A stretch of 64,000 nucleotides of DNA from SAR202 cluster bacterium (GTDB lineage Bacteria > Chloroflexota > Dehalococcoidia > Lucifugimonadales > Lucifugimonadaceae). Below the pieces are notes generated by a model that was given only the letters and a program-made list of their open reading frames with translations, ran no database searches and was not told the DNA's origin. This document shows positions 33,908 to 41,600 of this stretch, in pieces; the stretch's first letter is position 1; every line of letters begins with the position of its first letter. Made by a program: the position numbers and the translations under genes. Where the stretch lies: positions 1 to 64,000 of the forward strand of contig VGZT01000004.1 in NCBI GenBank assembly GCA_016872495.1, written 5' to 3'.

Positions 33908-34128
33908 GTGCCGTCGGACCTTCTGTTACTTCATGGTGACTGGAAGGCAGCCCTGGCTCCTGAACGCCTGCTCAAGATCGGCGCAGGAACTCAAGGCGAC
34001 GCATCTGAGGCGCGCAACCGACAGGAAGAATCGCTGGCTCTGGCGCAGAAGCTGGGGATGAAACCGCGCACCAGGACGATCGTCGCCCGAGAGAAGATCA
34101 TGCAGGCCCGAACGAGCCAGGTCCCGAC
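33908..34128 (+). pseudogene. Possible TPR-region remnant of a large regulator
   Basis: The stretch encodes DLLLLHGDWKAALAPERLL and then RQEESLALAQKLGMKPRTR. The second resembles the E-x-A-L-x-L-A-x-x-L-G-M-x-P repeat found in the C-terminal TPR regions of AfsR- or adenylate-cyclase-type regulators. There is no start, no upstream domain, and the frame runs into the antisense of the next gene. It is probably decayed DNA; chance resemblance is possible. Confidence 0.3.
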
Positions 34129-34965
34129 CTACTTGCCCCGGCGGCGGCCACTCCCGCCCATCCATGCGGCCGCCTTCCTGCGTGCCGATGGGGTGTCGAA
34201 AGCGGCGCGGAACTCTGCAAAGTATCTGACTGATCCCTGCGTGCCGAGCCCCAGCACGCTGCTAACGTTCATGAAGCGATAGCCAACTTCGATCCAGCGG
34301 CGGCAGTCCTCGGGATCGCCGAAGGTGGTCCCGAGCGCCTTGCCGGTGCCCCTGACACGATCGGCCATCTCGAGCATGATCTTCTCGACCTTCGGGTGGT
34401 GAATCTTGCCCGGAAAGCCCAGCGAGGCAGAGAGGTCGGTCGGGCCTACGAGCAGCACGTCGAAATGCTCGAGGGCCAGGATCTCGTCGACATTCTCGTA
34501 GGCCTCGACGCTCTCCATCTGAATGATCAGCAATGTCTCATCGTTGGCATGCTTGATGACGTCGTCCTGGGTCAAGCCCATCATGCCGCCAAACCACGGC
34601 GCGATGCCGCGCTCCCCGATCGGCGGGTACTTGGCGAAACGAACGGAGTCCTTCGCTTCCTGAGGGGTGTCGACCTGGGGGACCATGACGCCGACCGCAC
34701 CGACGTCGTACGCCTTCTTGATGTCGCCGGGATCGTTCCAGGCGACCCGTATCACGCCGGCAACGCCAGCCTGGCGCGCCATCACGCAGATCGGGCCGAT
34801 CGACTCGGTGCCCCACGGCTCGTGCTCCTGGTCGATCCAGACCCAGTCAGGCCGCGTCTGGAACACCGCTGCGGCCACGTACGGTTCCCTGGAGAACATA
34901 CCGGTACCCAGGCAGAGTTCACCGTTGCGCAACCGCTTCTTGATGTCGCTGGGGTACATGGGCAC
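34129..34965 (-). CDS. HpcH/HpaI family aldolase, canonical subfamily
   Basis: A 278-residue metal-dependent class II aldolase of the 2-keto-3-deoxy acid type. The classical pattern is present: LCLGTGMFSREPYVAAAV (residues 17-34), PDWVWIDQEHEPWG near residue 39 (Asp and the base pair with His), GVMVPQVDTPQEAKDSVRFAKYPPIGERG near residue 92 and VLLVGPTDLSASLG near residue 170. It would cleave a 2-keto-3-deoxy or 4-hydroxy-2-keto acid to pyruvate plus an aldehyde. The two ATGs at 34965 and 34959 are equally possible. The C-terminal 15 residues are basic and variable. Confidence 0.9.
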   Translation of the reverse strand: MPMYPSDIKKRLRNGELCLGTGMFSREPYVAAAVFQTRPDWVWIDQEHEPWGTESIGPICVMARQAGVAGVIRVAWNDPGDIKKAYDVGAVGVMVPQVDTPQEAKDSVRFAKYPPIGERGIAPWFGGMMGLTQDDVIKHANDETLLIIQMESVEAYENVDEILALEHFDVLLVGPTDLSASLGFPGKIHHPKVEKIMLEMADRVRGTGKALGTTFGDPEDCRRWIEVGYRFMNVSSVLGLGTQGSVRYFAEFRAAFDTPSARRKAAAWMGGSGRRRGK

Positions 34966-35066
34966 CTCGGGTGGATCTTGCGAGCCGGGGTTGAGTTCGA
35001 CGGAGCCGGCAGATGATAGCGGAAAACCGGGATCTCGAACGCCTGGACCGACCGCTAGACGTCCGC

Positions 35067-36533
35067 CTAGCGGCCGCCCGCGATGCGGTAGACGCGCCCG
35101 TCGAAGGCGGTGATATAGAGCTCCCCCGCAAGGTCCTGCCCGAACGACGAGATCTGCAGATCGGTATCAAGCAGCTGCCGCGCCGCGACCACCCTGCCGT
35201 CGATCCTGCGCAGGCCCCAGATGATGCCGGAGCAGAAATCGGCATACAGGTAGACGCCGGCCAGCCCGGGGATCGATGCTCCTCGATACACATAGCCACC
35301 GGTAACAGCACAGCCAGGCTCACGGGTGGGGTACTCAACCACCGGCGGTATCAACCCGGACATGTCACAAGGCGTGGACCGGTAGCAATGCGCACCCTCC
35401 ATCACATTCCACCCGTAGTTGCCGCCCTTCGTGACCACGTTTACCTCTTCCCAGGCGTTCTGACCGACATCGCCGGCCCAGAGTTCGCCGGTCGACCGGT
35501 CGAACGAGAATCGGAACGGGTTGCGAAACCCGTAGGCCCATATCTCAGTCAATGCCTCGGTCGCCGGGCGGCCGACAAATGGATTGTCGTTCGGCACCGA
35601 ATAGCCCTGCCTTGCGCCGCCCCGACCCGGATCGATCCTTAGAATCGAGCCGAGCAACGTCGCCAGGTTCTGTCCGTTGCCCTGGGGATCGCCACCGCTA
35701 CCACCGTCCCCGAGCGCCACATACAGGTATCCGTCCGGCCCGAAATCGATCATCCCGCCGTTGTGATTCGAAAACGGCTGCCCTACCTCGAGCACGACCT
35801 GCTCGCTTGCGGGGTCGGCTCTTCCGGCCGCGGCGTCGGCCACAAACCGGCTGATCACTGATCGCCTGGGGTTCGTCGCCGAGTAGTGCACGTAGAAACG
35901 CCCGTTGTGCGCGTAGTCCGGGTCGAACGCTAACCCCAGCAAGCCCTCTTCATTCCCCTGGGTAGATACGCGGTCTGAAATATCCAGGAACAGCTCAGCT
36001 CCAGATGGCGGGGATGCCAGCGATAGAAGGCGGACGCGTCCGGCCTGCTCGACGACTACCGCCCTGCGCGACCCGTCAGGGACTTCTGCGAAGTACAGCA
36101 GCCGCCTGCCAAGAGCTCCGTCGTTCAACGATGGAAAGGCGGGCACGACTGCAATCGGGGGTATCACGTTGCCCGGCACAGGAATGGCGGGCGATGTGGG
36201 GGCAGGCGCTTGCGTCGGTGACACGACCACCGTCGCCGTGGGCGGCGCGACCGCCGTGGGCGGCACCGGTACGGTCGCCGTGGGCGGCGCGGTCGCCGTG
36301 GCCCGCGGCACGGATGGCGCCGTCGCCGTGGCCCGCACCGGTACGGTCGCCGTCGCCGACGGCGGCAGCACCGTGGGAGTGGCGGAGGCCGCCACGCGCG
36401 TCGAGCCGGCCGCTGGCGATGGCGTCACGTCGACGGGCGACTCCGCGGGGTCGAGAACGTTCGTACAGGCGGCGAGGACCACCGGCACAGTCATGAAAAT
36501 CAACAGCGACCGCACGAGGCAGTTTCTCCTCAT
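35067..36533 (-). CDS. Secreted PQQ-type sugar dehydrogenase (glucose/sorbosone dehydrogenase) lipoprotein
   Basis: About 488 residues from ATG 36533. The start has a basic tip, a hydrophobic run and the lipobox LAAC (Cys 22). A Pro/Thr/Ala-rich spacer (about residues 28-115) follows. The C-terminal domain is the six-blade soluble glucose-dehydrogenase fold: GNEEGLLGLAFDPDYAHNGRF near residue 195, FSNHNGGMIDFGPDGYLYVALGDGGSGGD near residue 255 (catalytic-His region) and IWAYGFRNPFRFSFD near residue 330. The family oxidises aldoses to lactones with PQQ. It probably acts on the cell surface. Divergent from the LOG-family gene. Confidence 0.88.
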   Translation of the reverse strand: MRRNCLVRSLLIFMTVPVVLAACTNVLDPAESPVDVTPSPAAGSTRVAASATPTVLPPSATATVPVRATATAPSVPRATATAPPTATVPVPPTAVAPPTATVVVSPTQAPAPTSPAIPVPGNVIPPIAVVPAFPSLNDGALGRRLLYFAEVPDGSRRAVVVEQAGRVRLLSLASPPSGAELFLDISDRVSTQGNEEGLLGLAFDPDYAHNGRFYVHYSATNPRRSVISRFVADAAAGRADPASEQVVLEVGQPFSNHNGGMIDFGPDGYLYVALGDGGSGGDPQGNGQNLATLLGSILRIDPGRGGARQGYSVPNDNPFVGRPATEALTEIWAYGFRNPFRFSFDRSTGELWAGDVGQNAWEEVNVVTKGGNYGWNVMEGAHCYRSTPCDMSGLIPPVVEYPTREPGCAVTGGYVYRGASIPGLAGVYLYADFCSGIIWGLRRIDGRVVAARQLLDTDLQISSFGQDLAGELYITAFDGRVYRIAGGR

Positions 36534-36541
36534 CCCGGTGA

Positions 36542-36547
36542 TACGAT
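36542..36547 (+). promoter_or_regulatory. Extended -10 box of the LOG-family gene, leaderless arrangement
   Basis: TGATACGAT (TACGAT at 36542-36547) ends 6 bases before ATG 36554. Confidence 0.4.
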
Positions 36548-36553
36548 CACTCG

Positions 36554-37225
36554 ATGCCAAACGATGCGGAATCGAAGACCTTGCAGGCTTCGCCGAGCCG
36601 GGCGAGCCATGGCGACCTATCAAACTTCCCACACATGGCCGTTGGTGTCATGGGATCGGCTGGCGGCGAACTGTCGCCTGAGACCAGAGCGCTCCTCAGG
36701 CAACTCGGCCGGGAGATAGGCAGGCGAGGTTACGTCCTGGTGACCGGAGCCTGCCCGGGGCTTCCGCACGAAGCTGTCCTCGGCGCCAAATCGGCGGGCG
36801 GCATGGTGGTCGGCATCTCGCCTGCCCTGAATCTCCGTGATCATCTGGTCAACTATGCGTCGCCGTCGCGCGGCTACGACCTCATCGTTTACACGGGCAG
36901 CGGACTGATGGGGCGCGAGGTCGAGAACATCCGCACCTGCGACGTCGTGGTGTTTGCCGGAGGCCGATCCGGCACCCTCGGCGAGTTCGCGATCGCCTAC
37001 GACGAATCCAAAGTGATCGGAGTGCTCACGGGCACTGGCGGTATCGCCGATCACATCGCAACTATCGTGAAGATGGTCAACAAGAGGACTGGCGCCATTA
37101 TCTGCCAGAACTCCGATCCCGTAGCTCTGCTGGATGAGCTGGAGCAGGCCTACCGGCGGAACGTCCTGCCACGCTACCTGAAGGCGCTCCGAGAGCAACA
37201 GCCGGACGGCGTCCTGGAGCGCTGA
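36554..37225 (+). CDS. LOG/SLOG family protein (TIGR00725-like)
   Basis: A 223-residue Rossmann-like SLOG protein. Motifs seen are VGVMGSAGGELSPETRALLRQLGREIGRRGYVLVTGACPGLPHEA (residues 30-74) and FAGGRSGTLGEFAIAYDE near residue 134, matching the G-G-x-G-T-x-x-E nucleotide motif of LOG proteins. LOG enzymes release the ribose-phosphate from nucleotides; this branch (often called molybdenum-cofactor carrier-like or lysine-decarboxylase-like) has no certain substrate. ATG 36554 fits the -10 box, but ATG 36635 nearer the homology is an alternative. Confidence 0.85.
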   Translation: MPNDAESKTLQASPSRASHGDLSNFPHMAVGVMGSAGGELSPETRALLRQLGREIGRRGYVLVTGACPGLPHEAVLGAKSAGGMVVGISPALNLRDHLVNYASPSRGYDLIVYTGSGLMGREVENIRTCDVVVFAGGRSGTLGEFAIAYDESKVIGVLTGTGGIADHIATIVKMVNKRTGAIICQNSDPVALLDELEQAYRRNVLPRYLKALREQQPDGVLER

Positions 37226-37239
37226 TCACCTGGGACCGG

Positions 37240-37266
37240 AGCCGCGCCGGCAGACGGGGCGCGGCT
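37240..37266. terminator. GC-rich hairpin between convergent genes
   Basis: AGCCGCGCC (37240-37248) pairs with GGCGCGGCT (37258-37266) around a 9-base loop, between the convergent LOG-family and RRM genes. No U-tract follows, so termination is likely but not certain. Confidence 0.5.
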
Positions 37267-37274
37267 GGCCCTGC

Positions 37275-37586
37275 CTATCGCCGGTCGGGTGTCGCACCGT
37301 AGGCGCCAGCCCGATTGACGCCGCCTGCGCTGGGGGCCGGCCTGACCATTGCCTCGTTCACGGTTATGCGGCGACCAAACGACTCGGTACCGTTCAACCG
37401 GGCGATCGCCTCGGCCGACGACTCCTCATCGCCCATCTCGACAAAGCCAAAGCCGCGGGATCGCCTGGTCTCCCGATCGACGACCACCTTCGCCGTTACC
37501 ACCGGTCCAACCTTCTCGAACAGGGCCTGAAGCTCGAAGTCCGTAACCGAGAACGCCAGGTTGCCCACGAACAGGTTCTTGCCCAA
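37275..37586 (-). CDS. RRM-domain RNA-binding protein
   Basis: A 103-residue single-RRM protein of the type found in cyanobacteria, Chloroflexi and others. RNP2 reads LFVGNL (residues 5-10) and RNP1 reads RGFGFVEM (residues 44-51). A Gly/Arg/Ala-rich tail of about 20 residues follows. It probably binds single-stranded RNA, perhaps in cold response. Start is TTG 37586, 6 bases after GGAGGAG. The codons upstream belong to a PAS-sensor remnant in another frame, so its 5' region derives from another gene. Confidence 0.9.
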   Translation of the reverse strand: MGKNLFVGNLAFSVTDFELQALFEKVGPVVTAKVVVDRETRRSRGFGFVEMGDEESSAEAIARLNGTESFGRRITVNEAMVRPAPSAGGVNRAGAYGATPDRR

Positions 37587-37589
37587 AGC

Positions 37590-37687
37590 ATCTCCTCCAG
37601 GCGCTTCCGTTCGGTCGAGTCTTCCATCACCACCATCAGGTAATTTCGACCAACCCGGAGCGCATTAACGTCGTCAAGGCGGCCCAA
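37590..37687 (-). pseudogene. Remnant of a PAS/PAC sensor protein
   Basis: The minus-strand frame reads GRLDDVNALRVGRNYLMVV then MEDSTERKRLEEML, matching the end of a PAS/PAC domain (V-x-x-x-D-I-T-E-R-K-x-x-E-x-x-L). Upstream a stop appears within a few codons and no kinase domain follows: the RRM gene begins inside this fragment in another frame. A lost sensor kinase or cyclase gene is the likely source. Confidence 0.55.
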
Positions 37688-37689
37688 TA

Positions 37690-38128
37690 AGCTTCAATCA
37701 GCGGAATCTCAACATCGCTACCCCGGTGCGTAGCATGGGTTCAGGTATGCCACTGCGCTTGACCTCGGTGGCAGGTCGTGGACAGGGATCGGAACGTGTC
37801 CATGCGCACGGGCAGCTTGGTGCGGCATCCTATCTCAGGGTTTCCCCGGCTGTCATCAGGCGCGTGTCTTTTTGTGTGAATATTCCTGGTGATCGTGATG
37901 ATGTCTTACCGCGTCTTTTTCTAATCGTGAGTCGGCTATTCCTCGAGCATTTCGGTCAGGTAATTGCCAATCGCCGGGTGATGAAGCCGGCCAGATCCCG
38001 GGTGAAAATCCACGGCGCGTATCTCCGGAGGCCGCCCGAAATCACGGATTTGCGCAGTCCTGATGGCGTGCGGCCACCAGTTGCCAGCTAGCACCCTGCG
38101 AGACCTAACCCGAATTCGGGTGACACCG
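37690..38128. other. Non-coding or decayed stretch
   Basis: No supported gene in about 440 bases. One minus-strand segment near 37940-38020 reads AVDFHPGSGRLHHPAIGNYL, weakly like the N-terminus of an amidohydrolase, then stops. Several short AT-rich blocks (37860-37925) contrast with the surroundings. It looks like degraded coding DNA. Confidence 0.4.
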
Positions 38129-38531
38129 ATGGCCAACCGTGATGCTGGCGCAGCCGGCGGGCAGAGATCTTCGCCGGAGGTCGAGTTCCGCTACGAAATC
38201 CTGCACTTGCTCAGGCGCCATGGCGGGATGGACGGACACACGCTGCCCACTCTGAAGCAGCTCGCTGCCGGGACCCGCAAGGGCGGCGCCGATATCCGTC
38301 GAAGCTGAACGGTTGCAGGCCCTCGAGCGCACACGCGGCCACCACATCACGGGTGGCGACAGGAACCCCTCCTACGAGATCACCATCGAAGGCCTGTTCA
38401 TGCTCCACAAGCAAGAGCACGTCTTCAAGCCAAGGTTTTTCGACGAGGCGCTGCGCGCCAGTTCATTAGAGGGGAAGGAAAACTTCGGCGGGCAGCGACC
38501 TCGAAGCCCGGCGACGAACGCAGGACCGTAA
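38129..38531 (+). pseudogene. Frameshifted winged-helix transcriptional regulator
   Basis: ATG 38129 opens a frame with FRYEILHLLRRHGGMDGHTL and PTLKQLAAGTRKGGADI, then TGA at 38306-38308. In the next frame VEAERLQALERTRGHHI and then YEITIEGLFMLHKQEH complete what looks like one winged-helix domain: helix, recognition helix, long helix and Y-E-I-T-x-x-G wing strand. A single shift near 38290-38300 would restore one protein of about 130 residues. The C-terminal tail has no homology that could be seen. The role of the intact ancestor is unknown. Confidence 0.55.
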
Positions 38532-38763
38532 CCGACAGCAGACGGCAATAGTTCCCACCGTCGACCTGTGATTTCCCGCTTACGCGCGAGGGCCGCGCTT
38601 CAGCTTCAAGCGAAGCCAGAGCACGGCCCAGGTAAGCGACGTGACCAGTAGCGAATATGCAATTACGACCGGGAAGGCGACGGTCCTGCAATACAGGACC
38701 GTTTCCCCCTCACGTCTCGGGGTGATGCCCTCCCGCCGGCTTAATAGCCGAACCTGAGAGCCC
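38532..38763. other. Non-coding stretch with a possible membrane-segment remnant
   Basis: On the minus strand, 38690-38580 reads TVAFPVVIAYSLLVTSLTW and AVLWLRLKLKRGPRA before TAA (38582-38580): one hydrophobic helix with a basic end. No start codon is seen upstream in the same frame, so it is either a remnant or chance. A small hairpin (GGCT-TAAT-AGCC) lies at about 38738-38749. Confidence 0.3.
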
Positions 38764-38913
38764 CTAGACCTTGCCGATCCTGAAAACCTTGGTCTTGCAG
38801 ACCGGGCAAGTGCCCTGGGCAGCCGCGCGCCCGTTCTTCATCTTCGTTGGCTTCATATTCGTGATGCTGCGCTTCGTGCGGCACTTGAAACAATAGGCCT
38901 GGACTGCTGGCAT
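38764..38913 (-). CDS. DUF5679 zinc-ribbon small protein
   Basis: A 49-residue protein starting MPAVQAYCFKCRTKRSITNM, with two C-x-x-C pairs (residues 8/11 and 36/39) and the ending KVFRIGKV. This is the DUF5679 pattern A-Y-C-x-K-C-x-x-K-x ... G-x-C-P-x-C-x-T-K-x-F-R-I-G-K. Four Cys probably hold one zinc. ATG 38913 follows an ideal GGAGGTG by 6 bases, and a consensus promoter lies 31 bases upstream. Function unknown; related proteins occur widely in Chloroflexota and Actinobacteriota. Confidence 0.92.
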   Translation of the reverse strand: MPAVQAYCFKCRTKRSITNMKPTKMKNGRAAAQGTCPVCKTKVFRIGKV

Positions 38914-38943
38914 CTACACACCTCCTATAGATAACCCGGCTTG

Positions 38944-38972
38944 ACCATAGCTATCGCAAAGCTACTTGTCAA
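38944..38972 (-). promoter_or_regulatory. Sigma-70-type promoter of the DUF5679 gene
   Basis: On the minus strand TTGACA (38972-38967), a 17-base spacer and TATGGT (38949-38944). This is the best-matching promoter in the window and predicts a leader of about 25 bases containing the GGAGGTG site. Confidence 0.75.
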
Positions 38973-39055
38973 GTATTTCTTTCGAATCCTCATACCTGAT
39001 CCATTAATAAAACGCGGGCCGGTCACAGAGTATCCCAGCCTGATTTGCCGTTCCT

Positions 39056-39878
39056 TTAGAGGACGCGGCCAGTGCTCTCTCCGGACGGAAGATGTCCGGA
39101 AAATACGATCCCGCGGTTTTTCAACGCCTCAACAGGCACCCTCTTGCGGGACTTCGTGGAGAGCCTTGTGTCCCAGTCGAAGGTCGGGCGCCACGTTTGC
39201 TCGGCAATCTGAGCGAGGTTGCGGAAAAGGTCCCCGGTTAGTACCCCGATTTTTCCAACGGATTCCACGAGGACGCACTGGTGGCCTGGCGCATGACCTT
39301 TCCAGGGCGGCGTCCTTATCCGGGACGCCAACTGGTGCTCGCCCCGCACCAGCTGCAACCGCCCAGGCTTCTCGAGGGGCCGGATGCTGCGTTCGAACGC
39401 CTCATTCCGGTTGCCGGGCCGCAGGGAGTGTTCCCAGTCGTTGGCCCCAAGCAGTAGGTCCTACTGGGAAACACGGGCCGCGGGCTTGCGTCCCTCCACG
39501 TGACCTTCCACCCGATGCGGTCGCGGTGGCAACGGGTAACCGCGACTGCGTCGATCAGATTCAGGCTCCCGAGCAGTTCGCCAGGCTTGCCCGTGTGTCC
39601 GTGCGGCCCCGGCCCCTTCCCCATGTCGACCAGTACTCGAGGCCCACCCGTTCCAGCGGCAATCAGATGACCCTGCCACTGCGAGCGGTATTTGCCACCT
39701 GGTTCAGCGCGAACGAGCGACAGGGCCCCCACGCCGCGCCGGGAACCCCCCTGTACACCACGCCAGGCCCCCGTTCGGGACCGGGGTGATCATGGACCGT
39801 CGAAACTGTGAAATCGCCGATACGCGGGCTCGTTGCCCTGGATTCACTCCCAACGTCGGTCCCGTTGCCCCACCCCAT
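39056..39878 (-). pseudogene. Decayed metallo-beta-lactamase-fold hydrolase gene
   Basis: Three frames in order make one MBL-fold protein. Fragment 1 (39878 to about 39700) has IGDFTVSTVHDHPGPERG. Fragment 2 (to about 39465) has YRSQWQGHLIAAG, RVLVDMGKGPGPHGHTGKPGELL and VTRCHRDRIGW. Fragment 3 (to 39056) has LGANDWEHSLRPGNRNEAFE, LQLVRGEHQLAS, GHAPGHQCVLVES, GVLTGDLF and FSGHLPSGES. Two frameshifts are needed, and the metal motif T-H-x-H-x-D-H is changed to T-R-C-H-R-D-R, losing two His. The gene is non-functional. It lies directly downstream of an HpcH/HpaI aldolase-like gene on the same strand. Confidence 0.8.
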
Positions 39879-39889
39879 TCCCCCGACAG

Positions 39890-40774
39890 CTAGTAGGGCA
39901 TCGTTCGCTGGCTGTGCTTCCTTCCCGCCACGGCGGTGTCCTCGCGGCCGCCTGAAATGACGCGCGCCCCTGAATCGATCACCTTCCCGATCGTTTCAGG
40001 CGTGGCGCCCGACAGGAAAGCGATCCCGTTCTCCCGGCAAGCCCGGGAGACCCGGTCATGCGCCTCCTGCATCTCAGGTGGGTAAGGGTCCCGCCGGATC
40101 GTCTTGTACCCCAGTGCCATGGAAAGGTCGCCGGGGCCCATCTCGGCGAACCCGATCCCCGGCACACGCATGATCTGTTCGACGTTCGACACCGCACGCG
40201 GGCTCTCGATCTTCACCCCCAGCAGCAGCTCGCCCGCCGGGTTCAGCGGCCACGGATCGCACTTGTCGATGTAGTCGTCCCGTGAGACGCCCCAGACTCT
40301 GGTTGCGGTTGGCTCAGATCCAACCCCCCGGGTCCCGGTGCCAAGGCCCTTCCCTACCCCGGCCTTGTTGATCGGGTAACGGCAAGACTCGACGAACGCT
40401 CGGACGGCGTCCGGGCTCTCGGCCATGCACAACAGAATTCCGTGCACACCCCGCGCGAGGATCTGCCTCACCTGCCATGAGTTATACCGGATGACCGGCT
40501 CCGAGGTGCCGTCGGCGGGGAGTTCCACGATCACGGGCGGCGTCCGATGGCCACTCTTCGTCGGACCACCGTCGCAGAGGCCCCGCATGTACTCGGCCAG
40601 GCCGGTCATGTCGAAAGCCCCGTGCTCCATCCCCACGTTGATGTAGTCCGCCCAGGTATGGGCGTCCTTCTTGCCCTGCTCATAGGTGAGGACCGCGCCG
40701 GTATGCCCACCGGTGTAGTAGATCGGCTGGTTCCCCTCAAGCAGTTCGACCGCCCGATTGATGCGCTTGGCCAT
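39890..40774 (-). CDS. HpcH/HpaI aldolase-like protein, long subfamily, copy 2
   Basis: A 294-residue paralogue of the protein at 25975-26862. Matching segments are MAKRINRAVELLEGNQPIYY at the start, HTWADYINVGMEHGAFDMTG near residue 38, RYNSWQVRQILARGVHGILL near residue 97, DPWPLNPAGELLLGVKIE near residue 176, and FAEMGPGDLSMALGY near residue 208. ATG 40774 is chosen by alignment with the paralogue. Unlike copy 1, the second half keeps M-G-P-G-D-L-S, close to the canonical family motif. Substrate unknown. The dead MBL gene follows it. Confidence 0.84.
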   Translation of the reverse strand: MAKRINRAVELLEGNQPIYYTGGHTGAVLTYEQGKKDAHTWADYINVGMEHGAFDMTGLAEYMRGLCDGGPTKSGHRTPPVIVELPADGTSEPVIRYNSWQVRQILARGVHGILLCMAESPDAVRAFVESCRYPINKAGVGKGLGTGTRGVGSEPTATRVWGVSRDDYIDKCDPWPLNPAGELLLGVKIESPRAVSNVEQIMRVPGIGFAEMGPGDLSMALGYKTIRRDPYPPEMQEAHDRVSRACRENGIAFLSGATPETIGKVIDSGARVISGGREDTAVAGRKHSQRTMPY

Positions 40775-40861
40775 GCGACGCGACTCCCTCATGCTGAATC
40801 CGACTCGGGCGAAAATTACACGATAAGGCAAGACTGCGTACGCAAGTGACCGCGCGAGGCC

Positions 40862-41368
40862 TCATGGCATACGTGCGACCAGCTTCAAACAGTTCTCGGT
40901 CGACAGCTCGCAGAGCAGGACCAGGTTCCCCGCGACCACGTAGGCACGGTACTGGGTCCGGTTGCCAAGCGACGTGATGATGCCTCCACCGATATTGGAG
41001 TTGGGCGACCGCCCGATCGCTTCGAGCGCCGCGTCTGCGCCCGCTCCCGTGGCGTCGCCGTGTGAGGGGTAGATCCTGACTTCAATATCGCGTTGGTCGT
41101 AGAAGCCGTACCAGACTGCCGTTGCGCCCGGAAGCAGGCTGGCGTCCAGCTCCTTCGATTTCTTCCAGCCAGCCCCGACCAGCACATCGATCGTGAACAC
41201 TCCGTCGGGCCGCACGGTGGCGCTTTCACCTTGTCCGCTTGCGGGCGCCTGCGGACTCGACGTCGCCTGGGCATTGGTCTCATCACCGCCGCAGCTGACC
41301 GAAGCGCCGATTAACAACAGCACAAAGAGCGGCAAGAGTAGCGAGGCTGGCCTGATGCGCTTGCTCAT
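40862..41368 (-). CDS. Hypothetical lipoprotein
   Basis: About 168 residues from ATG 41368. The N-terminus is KRIRPASLLLPLFVLLLIGA followed by SVSC, a lipobox with Cys near residue 26. A short Gly/Ser/Gln spacer precedes a 115-residue domain with no recognised family (FTIDVLVGAGWKKSKELDAS; VWYGFYDQRDIEVRIYPSHG; YRAYVVAGNLVLLCELSTEN). It should be exported and lipid-anchored. Function unknown; no operon partner. Confidence 0.7.
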   Translation of the reverse strand: MSKRIRPASLLLPLFVLLLIGASVSCGGDETNAQATSSPQAPASGQGESATVRPDGVFTIDVLVGAGWKKSKELDASLLPGATAVWYGFYDQRDIEVRIYPSHGDATGAGADAALEAIGRSPNSNIGGGIITSLGNRTQYRAYVVAGNLVLLCELSTENCLKLVARMP

Positions 41369-41600
41369 TGAATCGATCCTCGGTGACATGCACTTGTGAG
41401 CGAGGGCTAGATATTACCGGGGTCGCCGCTGGCTTCTGCCGCCTCGAGAGAAGCCGGAGATTCCTCCACGCAAGCTTCCAGGTGGCGCGGCAGTCGGGGT
41501 TGCGAGCGGCAAGCAGGTCGCGCAGCGTGGCCTGTCGGGGACGCCTGGTCGCCCGCCGGGTCCCCGGGGTCCATCCCCGGATGGTCCCGGCTTGTTCACG

